Shown: piece by piece, positions 50,801 to 63,500 of the stretch | How positions within the stretch are numbered: position 1 is the first letter of the stretch | Layout: each line of letters begins with the position of its first letter | DNA from: Halisarca cf. caerulea | Taxonomy: Eukaryota; Porifera; Demospongiae; Chondrillida; Halisarcidae | DNA: 64,000 nt | NCBI GenBank assembly: GCA_963170055.1 | Contig: CAUJGJ010000064.1 | Coordinates: 22,201-86,200 of the forward strand | Reading direction: 5' to 3' | The notes under the pieces: generated by a model | Told to the model about the DNA's origin: nothing | The model's input: only the letters and a program-made list of their open reading frames with translations | Databases searched by the model: none | Position numbers and translations under genes: made by a program

Positions 50801-53000
50801 ACACTACACAAGTACGCCCACAGCATTTCAGAATCTTCATGTGTGTCCACTGGGAATGTGCGTGGTGCTAGTACTAAATATTGGTATTAGCACCAGCATA
50901 TCCAACACTACACAAATACGCCCACAGTACTTCAGAAACTTCATGTGTGTCCACTGGGAATGTGCATGGTGCTAGTGCCAAATATTGGTATTAGCACCAG
51001 CATATCCAACACTACACAAATACGCCCACAGCACTTCAGAAACTTCATGTGTGTCCACTGGGAATGTGCGTGGTGCTAGTGCCAAATATTGGTATTAGCA
51101 CCAGCATATCCAACACTACACAAATACGCCCACAGCACTTCAGAAACTTCATGTGTGTCCACTGGGAATGTGCGTGGTGCTAGTGCCAAATATTGGTATT
51201 AGCACCAGCATATCCAACACTACAAAAATGTGCCCACAGCACTTCAGAAAGGTCATGTGTGTGCACTGGGAATGTGCGTGGTGCTAGTACCAAATATTGG
51301 TATTAGCACCAGCATATCCAACACTACACAAATACGCCCACAGAACTTCAGAAACTTCATGTGTGTCCAATGGGAATGTGCGTGGTGCTAGTGCCCAATA
51401 TTGGTATTAGCACCAGCATATCCAACACTACACAAATACGCCCACAGCACTTCAGAAAGGTCATGTGTGTCCACTGGGAATGTGCGTTGTGCTAGTGCCC
51501 CATATTGGTATTAGCACCAGCATATCCAACACTACACAAATACGCCCACAGCACTTCAGAAACTTTATGTGTGTCCACTGGGAATGTGCGTGGTGCTAGT
51601 ACTAAATATTGGTATTAGCACCAGCATATCCAACATTACACAAATACGCCCACAGTAGTTAAGAAACTTCATTTGTGTCCACTGGGAATGTGCTTGGTGC
51701 TAGTGCCCAATATTGGTATTAGCACCAGCATATCCAACACTACACAAATACGCCCACAGCACTTAAGAAAGGTCATGTGTGTCCACTGGGAATGTGCGTA
51801 GTGCTAGTGTTAAATATTGGTATTAGCACCAGCATATCCAACACTACACAAATACGCCCACAGCACTTAAGAAAGGTCATGTGTGTCCACTGGGAATGTG
51901 CGTGGTGCTAGTTCCCAATATTTGTATTAGCACCAGCATATCCAACACTACACAAATACGCCCACAGTAGTTAAGAAACTTCATTTGTGTCCACTGGGAA
52001 TGTGCGTGGTGCTAGTGCCCAATATTGGTATTAGCACCAGCATATCCAACACTACACAAATACGCCCACAGCACTTCAGAAACTTCATGTGTGTCCAATG
52101 GGAATGTGCGTGGTGCTAGTGCCAAATATTGGTATTAGCACCAGCATATCCAACACTACACAAATACGCCCACAGCACATCAGAAAGGTCATGTGTGTCC
52201 ACTGGGAATGTGTGTGGTGCTAGTGCCCAATATTGGTATTAGCACCAGCATATCCAACACTACACAAATACGCCCACAGCACTTAAGAAAGGTCATGTGT
52301 GACCACTGGGAATGTGCGTGGTGCTAGTGCCCAATATTAGTATTAGCACCAGCATATCCAACACTACACAAATACGCCCACAGTAGTTAAGAAAGGTCAT
52401 GTGTGTCCCCTGGGAATGTGCGTGGTGCTAGTGCCCAATATTGGTATTAGCACCAGCATATCCAACACTACACAAATACGCCCACAGTAGTTAAGAAAGG
52501 TCATGTGTGTCCCCTGGGAATGTGCGTGGTGCTAGTGCCCAATATTGGTATTAGCACCAGCATATCCAACACTACAGAAATACGCCAACAGCACTTCAGA
52601 AACTTCATTTGTGTCCACTGGGAATGTGCGTGGTGCTAGTGCCCAATATTGGTATTAGCACCAGCATATCCAACACTACACAAATACGCCCACAGAACTT
52701 CAGAAACTTCATGTGTGTCCAATGGGAATGTGCGTGGTGCTAGTGCCCAATATTGGTATTAGCACCAGCATATCCAACACTACACAAATACGCCCACAGC
52801 ACTTCAGAAAGGTCATGTGTGTCCACTGGGAATGTGCGTTGTGCTAGTGCCCCATATTGGTATTAGCACCAGCATATCCAACACTACACAAATACGCCCA
52901 CAGCACTTCAGAAACTTTATGTGTGTCCACTGGGAATGTGCGTGGTGCTAGTACTAAATATTGGTATTAGCACCAGCATATCCAACATTACACAAATACG
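47880..53000 (+). repeat. 13-monomer (1352-bp) higher-order repeat, interrupted
   Basis: The TGCGTAGTGCTAGTGTTAAA monomer has its GGAATG at 47941, 49293 (1352 bp on) and 51789 (2496 bp further). CCCACAGAAC occurs at 48841, 51337 and 52689, with spacings 2496 and 1352. Other shared markers are GCACATCAGAAAGG tails and TCCCCTGGGAATG monomers. The middle copy is broken at about 49833, where a block of a different monomer family begins. Confidence 0.85.
49833..51336 (+). repeat. Island of CCAAAT-type monomers inside the CCCAAT-type region
   Basis: About 1.5 kb of monomers have the GCCAAATATTGG, TACCAAATATTGG or TACTAAATATTGG core, unlike the surrounding GCCCAATATTGG monomers. Internally the CACAAGTACGCCCACAGCAT monomer repeats at 49871 and 50807, a 936-bp (9-monomer) duplication. 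The island starts where the second 1352-bp unit should read CCCAATATTAG and ends where that unit resumes at CCCACAGAAC (51337). About 360 bp of the unit is missing, so the island replaced sequence and was not simply inserted. Confidence 0.75.
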
Positions 53001-56000
53001 CCCACAGTAGTTAAGAAACTTCATTTGTGTCCACTGGGAATGTGCGTGGTGCTAGTGCCCAATATTTATATTAGCACCAGCATATCCAACACTACACAAA
53101 TACGCCCACAGCACTTCAGAAACTTCATGTGTGTCCAATGGGAATGTGCGTGGTGCTAGTGCCAAATATTGGTATTAGCACCAGCATATCCAACACTACA
53201 CAAATACGCCCACAGCACTTCAGAAAGGTCATGTGTTTGCACTGGGAATGTGCGTGGTGCTAGTGCCCAATATTGGTATTAGCACCAGCATATCCAACAT
53301 AACACAAATACACCCACAGTTTTTAAGAAACTTCATTTGTGTCCACTGGGAATGTGCTTGGTGCTAGTGCCAAATATTGGTATTAGCACCAGCATATCCA
53401 ACACTACACAAATACGCCCACAGCACTTCAGAAACTCCATGTGTGTCCACTGGGAATGTGCGTGGTGCTAGTGCCCAATATTGGTATTAGCACCAGCATA
53501 TCCAACACTACACAAATACACCCACAGTAGTTAAGAAACTTCATTTGTGTCCACTGGGAATGTGCGTGGTGCTAGTGCCCAATATTGGTATTAGCACCAG
53601 CATATCCAACACTACACAAATACGCCCACAGCACTTCAGAAAATTCATGTGTGTCCACTGGGAATGTGCTTGGTGCTAGTGCCCAATATTGGTATTAGCA
53701 CCAGCATATCCAACACTACACAAATACACCCACAGCACTTCAGAAAGGTCATGTGTGTCCACTGGGAATGTGCGTGGTGCTAGTGTTAAATATTGGTATT
53801 AGCACCAGCATATCCAACACTACACAAATACGCCCACAGCACTTCAGAAACTTCATGTGTGTCCACTGGGAATGTGCGTGGTGCTAGTGCCCAATATTGG
53901 TATTTGCACCGGTATATCCAACACTACACAAATACGCCCACAGCACTTCAGAAACTTCATTTGTGTCCACTGGGAATGTGCGTGGTGCTAGTGCCCAATA
54001 TTGGTATTAGCACCAGCATATACAACACTACACAAATACGCCCACAGCATTTAGGAAAGGTCATCTGTGTGCACTGGGAATGTGCATGGTGCTAGTGCCC
54101 AATATTTTTATTAGCACCAGCATATCCAACATTACACAAATACGCCCACAGTAGTCAAGAAACTTCATTTGTGTCCACTGGGAATGTGCGTGGTGCTAGT
54201 GCCAAATATTCGTATTAGCACCAGGATATCCAACACTACACAAATACGCCCACTGCACTTCAGAAACTTCATGTGTGTCCACTGGGAACGTGCGTGGTGC
54301 TAGTGCCCAATATTGGTATTAGCACCAGCATATCCAACACTACACAAATACACCCACAGTAGTTAAGAAACTTCATTTGTGTCCACTGGGAATGTGCGTG
54401 GTGCTAGTGCCCAATATTGGTATTAGCACCAGCATATACAACACTACACAAATACGCCCACAGCATTTAGGAAAGGTCATCTGTGTGCACTGGGAATGTG
54501 CATGGTGCTAGTGCCCAATATTTTTATTAGCACCAGCATATCCAACATTACACAAATACACCCACAGTAGTCAAGAAACTTCATTTGTGTCCACTGGGAA
54601 TGTGCGTGGTGCTAGTGCCAAATATTCGTATTAGCACCAGGATATCCAACACTACACAAATACGCCCACTGCACTTCAGAAACTTCATGTGTGTCCACTG
54701 GGAACGTGCGTGGTGCTAGTGCCCAATATTGGTATTAGCACCAGCATATCCAACACTACACAAATACACCCACAGTAGTTAAGAAACTTCATTTGTGTCC
54801 ACTGGGAATGTGCGTGGTGCTAGTGCCCAATATTGGTATTAGCACCAGCATATCCAACACTACACAAATACGCCCACAGCACTTCAGAAACTTCATGTGT
54901 GTCCACTGGGAATGTGCGTGGTGCTAGTGCCCAATATTGGTATTAGCACCAGCATATCCAACACTACACAAATACACCCACAGTAGTTAAGAAACTTCAT
55001 TTGTGTCCACTGGGAATGTGCGTGGTGCTAGTGCCCAATATTGGTATTAGCACCAGCATATCCAACACTACACAAATACGCCCACAGCACTTCAGAAAAT
55101 TCATGTGTGTCCACTGGGAATGTGCTTGGTGCTAGTGCCCAATATTGGTATTAGCACCAGCATATCCAACACTACACAAATACACCCACAGCACTTCAGA
55201 AAGGTCATGTGTGTCCACTGGGAATGTGCGTGGTGCTAGTGTTAAATATTGGTATTAGCACCAGCATATCCAACACTACACAAATACGCCCACAGCACTT
55301 CAGAAACTTCATGTGTGTCCACTGGGAATGTGCGTGGTGCTAGTGCCCAATATTGGTATTTGCACCGGTATATCCAACACTACACAAATACGCCCACAGC
55401 ACTTCAGAAACTTCATTTGTGTCCACTGGGAATGTGCGTGGTGCTAGTGCCCAATATTGGTATTAGCACCAGCATATACAACACTACACAAATACGCCCA
55501 CAGCATTTAGGAAAGGTCATCTGTGTGCACTGGGAATGTGCATGGTGCTAGTGCCCAATATTTTTATTAGCACCAGCATATCCAACATTACACAAATACG
55601 CCCACAGTAGTCAAGAAACTTCATTTGTGTCCACTGGGAATGTGCGTGGTGCTAGTGCCAAATATTCGTATTAGCACCAGGATATCCAACACTACACAAA
55701 TACGCCCACTGCACTTCAGAAACTTCATGTGTGTCCACTGGGAACGTGCGTGGTGCTAGTGCCCAATATTGGTATTAGCACCAGCATATCCAACACTACA
55801 CAAATACACCCACAGTAGTTAAGAAACTTCATTTGTGTCCACTGGGAATGTGCGTGGTGCTAGTGCCCAATATTGGTATTAGCACCAGCATATCCAACAC
55901 TACACAAATACGCCCACAGCACTTCAGAAAATTCATGTGTGTCCACTGGGAATGTGCTTGGTGCTAGTGCCCAATATTGGTATTAGCACCAGCATATCCA

Positions 56001-58130
56001 ACACTACACAAATACACCCACAGCACTTCAGAAAGGTCATGTGTGTCCACTGGGAATGTGCGTGGTGCTAGTGTTAAATATTGGTATTAGCACCAGCATA
56101 TCCAACACTACACAGATACGCCCACAGCACTTCAGAAACTTCATGTGTGTCCACTGGGAATGTGCGTGGTGCTAGTGCCCAATATTGGTATTAGCACCGG
56201 TATATCCAACACTACACAAATACGCCCACAGCACTTCAGAAACTTCATTTGTGTCCACTGGGAATGTGCGTGGTGCTAGTGCCCAATATTGGTATTAGCA
56301 CCAGCATATACAACACTACACAAATACGCCCACAGCATTTAGGAAAGGTCATCTGTGTGCACTGGGAATGTGCATGGTGCTAGTGCCCAATATTTTTATT
56401 AGCACCAGCATATCCAACACTACACAAATACGCCCACAGTAGTTAAGAAAGGTCATGTGTGTCCCCTGGGAATGTGCGTGGTGCTAGTGCCCAATATTGG
56501 TATTAGCACCAGCATATCCAACACTACAGAAATACGCCAACAGCACTTCAGAAACTTCATTTGTGTCCACTGGGAATGTGCGTGGTGCTAATGCCAAATA
56601 TTGGTATTAGCACCAGCATATCCAACACTACACAAATACGCCCACAGAACTTCAGAAACTTCATGTGTGTCCAATGGGAATGTGCGTGGTGCTAGTGCCC
56701 AATATTGGTATTAGCACCAGCATATCCAACACTACACAAATACGCCCACAGCACTTCAGAAACTTTATGTGTGTCCACTGGGAATGTGCGTGGTGCTAGT
56801 ACTAAATATTGGTATTAGCACCAGCATATCCAACATTACACAAATACGCCCACAGTAGTTAAGAAACTTCATGTGTGTCCAATGGGAATGTGCGTGGTGC
56901 TAGTGCCAAATATTGGTATTAGCACCAGCATATACAACACTACACAAATACGCCCACAGCACTTCAGAAAGGTCATGTGTTTGCACTGGGAATGTGCGTG
57001 GTGCTAGTGCCCAATATTGGTATTAGCACCAGCATATCCAACATAACACAAATACACCCACAGTTTTTAAGAAACTTCATTTGTGTCCACTGGGAATGTG
57101 CTTGGTGCTAGTGCCAAATATTGGTATTAGCACCAGCATATCCAACACTACACAAATACGCCCACAGCACTTCAGAAACTTCATGTGTGTCCACTGGGAA
57201 TGTGCGTGGTGCTAGTGCCCAATATTGGTATTAGCACCAGCATATCCAACACTACACAAATACACCCACAGTAGTTAAGAAACTTCATTTGTGTCCACTG
57301 GGAATGTGCGTGGTGCTAGTGCCCAATATTGGTATTAGCACCAGCATATCCAACACTACACAAATACGCCCACAGCACTTCAGAAAATTCATGTGTGTCC
57401 ACTGGGAATGTGCTTGGTGCTAGTGCCCAATATTGGTATTAGCACCAGCATATCCAACACTACACAAATACACCCACAGCACTTCAGAAAGGTCATGTGT
57501 GTCCACTGGGAATGTGCGTGGTGCTAGTGTTAAATATTGGTATTAGCACCAGCATATCCAACACTACACAAATACGCCCACAGCACTTCAGAAACTTCAT
57601 GTGTGTCCACTGGGAATGTGCGTGGTGCTAGTGCCCAATATTGGTATTTGCACCGGTATATCCAACACTACACAAATACGCCCACAGCACTTCAGAAACT
57701 TCATTTGTGTCCACTGGGAATGTGCGTGGTGCTAGTGCCCAATATTGGTATTAGCACCAGCATATACAACACTACACAAATACGCCCACAGCATTTAGGA
57801 AAGGTCATCTGTGTGCACTGGGAATGTGCATGGTGCTAGTGCCCAATATTTTTATTAGCACCAGCATATCCAACATTACACAAATACGCCCACAGTGGTC
57901 AAGAAACTTCATTTGTGTCCACTGGGAATGTGCGTGGTGCTAGTGCCAAATATTCGTATTAGAACCAGGATATCCAACACTACACAAATACGCCCACTGC
58001 ACTTCAGAAACTTCATGTGTGTCCACTGGGAACGTGCGTGGTGCTAGTGCCCAATATTGGTATTAGCACCAGCATATCCAACACTACACAAATACACCCA
58101 CAGTAGTTAAGAAACTTCATTTGTGTCCAC
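53000..58130 (+). repeat. Higher-order repeats of 1456 bp (14 monomers)
   Basis: The CACCGGTATATCC marker has its CCGG at 53909, 55365, 56197 and 57653, giving steps of 1456, 832 and 1456 bp. The same following monomer order as at 41-46 kb is seen, so these are copies of one block now separated by the 1352-bp family. Between 54.3 and 54.8 kb a short 416-bp subunit is duplicated. Confidence 0.85.
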
Positions 58131-60560
58131 TGGGAATGTGCGTGGTGCTAGTGCCCAATATTGGTATTAGCACCAGCATATCCAACACTACACAAATACG
58201 CCCACAGCATTTAGGAAAGGTCATCTGTGTGCACTGGGAATGTGCGTGGTGCTAGTGCCCAATATTTGTATTAGCACCAGCATATCCAACGTTACACAAA
58301 TACGCCCACAGTAGTTAAGAAACTTCATTTGTGTCCACTGGGAATGTGCGTGGTGCTAGTGCCAAATATTGGTATTAGCACCAGCATATCCAACACTACA
58401 CAAATACGCCCACAGCACTTCAGAAACTTCATGTGTGTCCACTGGGAATGTGCGTGGTGCTAGTGCCCAATATTGGTATTAGCACCAGCATATCCAACAC
58501 TACACAAATACGCCCACAGCATTTAGGAAAGGTCATCTGTGTGCACTGGGAATGTGCGTGGTGCTAGTTCCCAATATTGATATTAGCACCAGGATATCAA
58601 ACACTACACAAATACGCCCACTGCACTTCCGAAACTTCATGTGTTTCCACTGGGAATGTGCGTGGTGCTAGTGCCCAATATTGGTATTAGCACCAGCATA
58701 TCCAACACTACACAAATACGCCCACAGCATTTAGGAAAGGTCATCTGTGTGCACTGGGAATGTGCGTGGTGCTAGTGCCCAATATTTGTATTAGCACCAG
58801 CATATCCAACATTACACAAATACGCCCACAGTAGTAAAGAAACTTCATTTGTGTCCACTGGGAATGTGCGTGGTGCTAGTGCCAAATATTGGTATTAGCA
58901 CCAGCATATCCAACACTACACAAATACGCCCACAGCACTTCAGAAACTTCATGTGTGTCCACTGGGAATGTGCGTGGTGCTAGTGCCCAATATTGGTATT
59001 AGCACCAGCATATCCAACACTACACAAATACGCCCACAGCATTTAGGAAAGGTCATCTGTGTGCACTGGGAATGTGCGTGGTGCTAGTTCCCAATATTGA
59101 TATTAGCACCAGGATATCAAACACTACACAAATACGCCCACTGCACTTCCGAAACTTCATGTGTTTCCACTGGGAATGTGCGTGGTGCTAGTGCCCAATA
59201 TTGGTATTAGCACCAGCATATCCAACACTACACAAATACGCCCACAGCATTTAGGAAAGGTCATCTGTGTGCACTGGGAATTTGCGTGGTGCTAGTGCCC
59301 AATATTGGTATTAGCACCAGCATATCCAACACTACACAAATACGCCCACAGCATTTAGGAAAGGTCATCTGTGTGCACTGGGAATGTGCGTGGTGCTAGT
59401 GCCCAATATTTGTATTAGCACCAGCATATCCAACATTACACAAATACGCCCACAGTAGTAAAGAAACTTCATTTGTGTCCACTGGGAATGTGCGTGGTGC
59501 TAGTGCCAAATATTGATATTAGCACCAGGATATCAAACACTACACAAATACGCCCACTGCACTTCCGAAACTTCATGTGTTTCCACTGGGAATGTGCGTG
59601 GTGCTAGTGCCCAATATTGGTATTAGCACCAGCATATCCAACACTACACAAATACGCCCACAGCATTTAGGAAAGGTCATCTGTGTGCACTGGGAATTTG
59701 CGTGGTGCTAGTGCCCAATATTGGTATTAGCACCAGCATATCCAACACTACACAAATACGCCCACAGCATTTAGGAAAGGTCATCTGTGTGCACTGGGAA
59801 TGTGCGTGGTGCTAGTGCCCAATATTTGTATTAGCACCAGCATATCCAACATTACACAAATACGCCCACAGTAGTAAAGAAACTTCATTTGTGTCCACTG
59901 GGAATGTGCGTGGTGCTAGTGCCCAATATTGGTATTAGCACCAGCATATCCAACACTACACAAATACGCCCACAGCACTTCAGAAACTTCATGTGTGTCC
60001 ACTGGGAATGTGCGTGGTGCTAGTGCCCAATATTGGTATTAGCACCAGCATATCCAACACTACACAAATACGCCCACAGCATTTAGGAAAGGTCATCTGT
60101 GTGCACTGGGAATGTGCGTGGTGCTAGTTCCCAATATTGATATTAGCACCAGGATATCAAACACTACACAAATACGCCCACTGCACTTCCGAAACTTCAT
60201 GTGTTTCCACTGGGAATGTGCGTGGTGCTAGTGCCCAATATTGGTATTAGCACCAGCATATCCAACACTACACAAATACGCCCACAGCATTTAGGAAAGG
60301 TCATCTGTGTGCACTGGGAATTTGCGTGGTGCTAGTGCCCAATATTGGTATTAGCACCAGCATATCCAACACTACACAAATACGCCCACAGCATTTAGGA
60401 AAGGTCATCTGTGTGCACTGGGAATGTGCGTGGTGCTAGTGCCCAATATTTGTATTAGCACCAGCATATCCAACATTACACAAATACGCCCACAGTAGTA
60501 AAGAAACTTCATTTGTGTCCACTGGGAATGTGCGTGGTGCTAGTGCCAAATATTGGTATT
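58130..60560 (+). repeat. Higher-order repeats of 416-624 bp marked by CAGGATATCAAACAC
   Basis: The marker AGGATATCAA lies at 58591, 59111, 59527 and 60151, with steps of 520, 416 and 624 bp (5, 4 and 6 monomers). The GCATTTAGGAAAGGTCATCTG tail is now very frequent. Copies seem nearly identical apart from gain or loss of whole monomers, which suggests recent amplification. Confidence 0.85.
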
Positions 60561-63500
60561 AGCACCAGCATATCCAACACTACACAAATACGCCCACAGC
60601 ACTTCAGAAAAGTCATGTGTGTCCACTGGGAATGTGCGTGGTGCTAGTGCCCAATATTGGTATTAGCACCAGCATATCCAACACTACACAAATACGCCCA
60701 CAGTAGTTAAGAAACTTCATTTGTGTCCACTGGGAATGTGCGTGGTGCTAGTGCCCAATATTGGTATTAGCACCAGCATATCCAACACTACACAAATACA
60801 CCCACAGCACTTCAGAAACTTCATGTGTGTCCACTGGGAATGTAAGTGGTGCTAGTGCCTATTATTTGTATTAGCACCAGCATATCCAACACTACACAAA
60901 TACGCCCACAGCATTTAGGAAAGGTCATCTGTGTGCACTGGGAATGTGCGTGGTGCTAGTGCCCAATATTGGTATTAGCACCAGCATATCCAACGTTACA
61001 CAAATACGCCCACAGTAGTTAAGAAACTTCATTTGTGTCCACTGGGAATGTGCGTGGTGCTAGTGCCAAATATTGGTATTAGCACCAGCATATCCAACAC
61101 TACACAAATACGCCCACAGCACTTCAGAAACTTCATGTGTGTCCACTGGTAATGTGCGTGGTGCTAGTGCCCAATATTGGTATTAGCACCAGCATATCCA
61201 ACACTACACAAATACGCCCACAGCATTTAGGAAAAGTCATCTGTGTGCACTGGGAATGTGCTTGGTGCTAGTGCCCAATATTGGTATTAGCACCAGCATA
61301 TCCAACACTACACAAATACGCCCACAGTAGTTAAGAAACTTCATTTGTGTCCACTGGGAATGTGCGTGGTGCTAGTGCCCAATATTGGTATTAGCACCAG
61401 CATATCCAACACTACACAAATACACCCACAGCACTTCAGAAAGTTCATGTGTGTCCACTGGGAATGTAAGTGGTGCTAGTGCCTATTATTTGTATTAGCA
61501 CCAGCATATCCAACACTACACAAATACGCCCACAGCATTTAGGAAAGGTCATCTGTGTGCACTGGGAATGTGCGTGGTGCTAGTGCCCAATATTGGTATT
61601 AGCACCAGCATATCCAACGTTACACAAATACGCCCACAGTAGTTAAGAAACTTCATTTGTGTCCACTGGGAATGTGCGTGGTGCTAGTGCCAAATATTGG
61701 TATTAGCACCAGCATATCCAACACTACACAAATACGCCCACAGCACTTCAGAAACTTCATGTGTGTCCACTGGGAATGTGCGTGGTGCTAGTGCCCAATA
61801 TTGGTATTAGCACCAGCATATCCAACACTACACAAATACGCCCACAGTAGTTAAGAAACTTCATTTGTGTCCACTGGGAATGTGCGTGGTGCTAGTGCCC
61901 AATATTGGTATTAGCACCAGCATATCCAACACTACACAAATACACCCACAGCACTTCAGAAACTTCATGTGTGTCCACTGGGAATGTAAGTGGTGCTAGT
62001 GCCTATTATTTGTATTAGCACCAGCATATCCAACACTACACAAATACGCCCACAGCATTTAGGAAAGGTCATCTGTGTGCACTGGGAATGTGCGTGGTGC
62101 TAGTGCCCAATATTGGTATTAGCACCAGCATATCCAACGTTACACAAATACGCCCACAGTAGTTAAGAAACTTCATTTGTGTCCACTGGGAATGTGCGTG
62201 GTGCTAGTGCCAAATATTGGTATTAGCACCAGCATATCCAACACTACACAAATACGCCCACAGCACTTCAGAAACTTCATGTGTGTCCACTGGTAATGTG
62301 CGTGGTGCTAGTGCCCAATATTGGTATTAGCACCAGCATATCCAACACTACACAAATACGCCCACAGCATTTAGGAAAAGTCATCTGTGTGCACTGGGAA
62401 TGTGCTTGGTGCTAGTGCCCAATATTGGTATTAGCACCAGCATATCCAACACTACACAAATACGCCCACAGTAGTTAAGAAACTTCATTTGTGTCCACTG
62501 GGAATGTGCGTGGTGCTAGTGCCCAATATTGGTATTAGCACCAGCATATCCAACACTACACAAATACACCCACAGCACTTCAGAAAGTTCATGTGTGTCC
62601 ACTGGGAATGTAAGTGGTGCTAGTGCCTATTATTTGTATTAGCACCAGCATATCCAACACTACACAAATACGCCCACAGCATTTAGGAAAGGTCATCTGT
62701 GTGCACTGGGAATGTGCGTGGTGCTAGTGCCCAATATTGGTATTAGCACCAGCATATCCAACGTTACACAAATACGCCCACAGTAGTTAAGAAACTTCAT
62801 TTGTGTCCACTGGGAATGTGCGTGGTGCTAGTGCCAAATATTGGTATTAGCACCAGCATATCCAACACTACACAAATACGCCCACAGCACTTCAGAAACT
62901 TCATGTGTGTCCACTGGGAATGTGCGTGGTGCTAGTGCCCAATATTGGTATTAGCACCAGCATATCCAACACTACACAAATACGCCCACAGCATTTAGGA
63001 GAGGTCATCTGTGTGCACTGGGAATGTGCGTGGTGCTAGTGCCCAATATTGGTATTAGCACCAGCATATCCAACATTACACAAATACGCCTACAGTAGTT
63101 AAGAAACTTCATTTGTGTCCACTGGGAATGTGCGTGGTGCTAGTGCCAAATATTGGTATTAGCACCAGCATATCCAACACTACACAAATACGCCCACAGC
63201 ACTTCAGAAACTTCATGTGTGTCCACTGGTAATGTGCGTGGTGCTAGTGCCCAATATTGGTATTAGCACCAGCATATCCAACACTACACAAATACGCCCA
63301 CAGCATTTAGGAAAAGTCATCTGTGTGCACTGGGAATGTGCTTGGTGCTAGTGCCCAATATTGGTATTAGCACCAGCATATCCAACACTACACAAATACG
63401 CCCACAGTAGTTAAGAAACTTCATTTGTGTCCACTGGGAATGTGCGTGGTGCTAGTGCCCAATATTGGTATTAGCACCAGCATATCCAACACTACACAAA

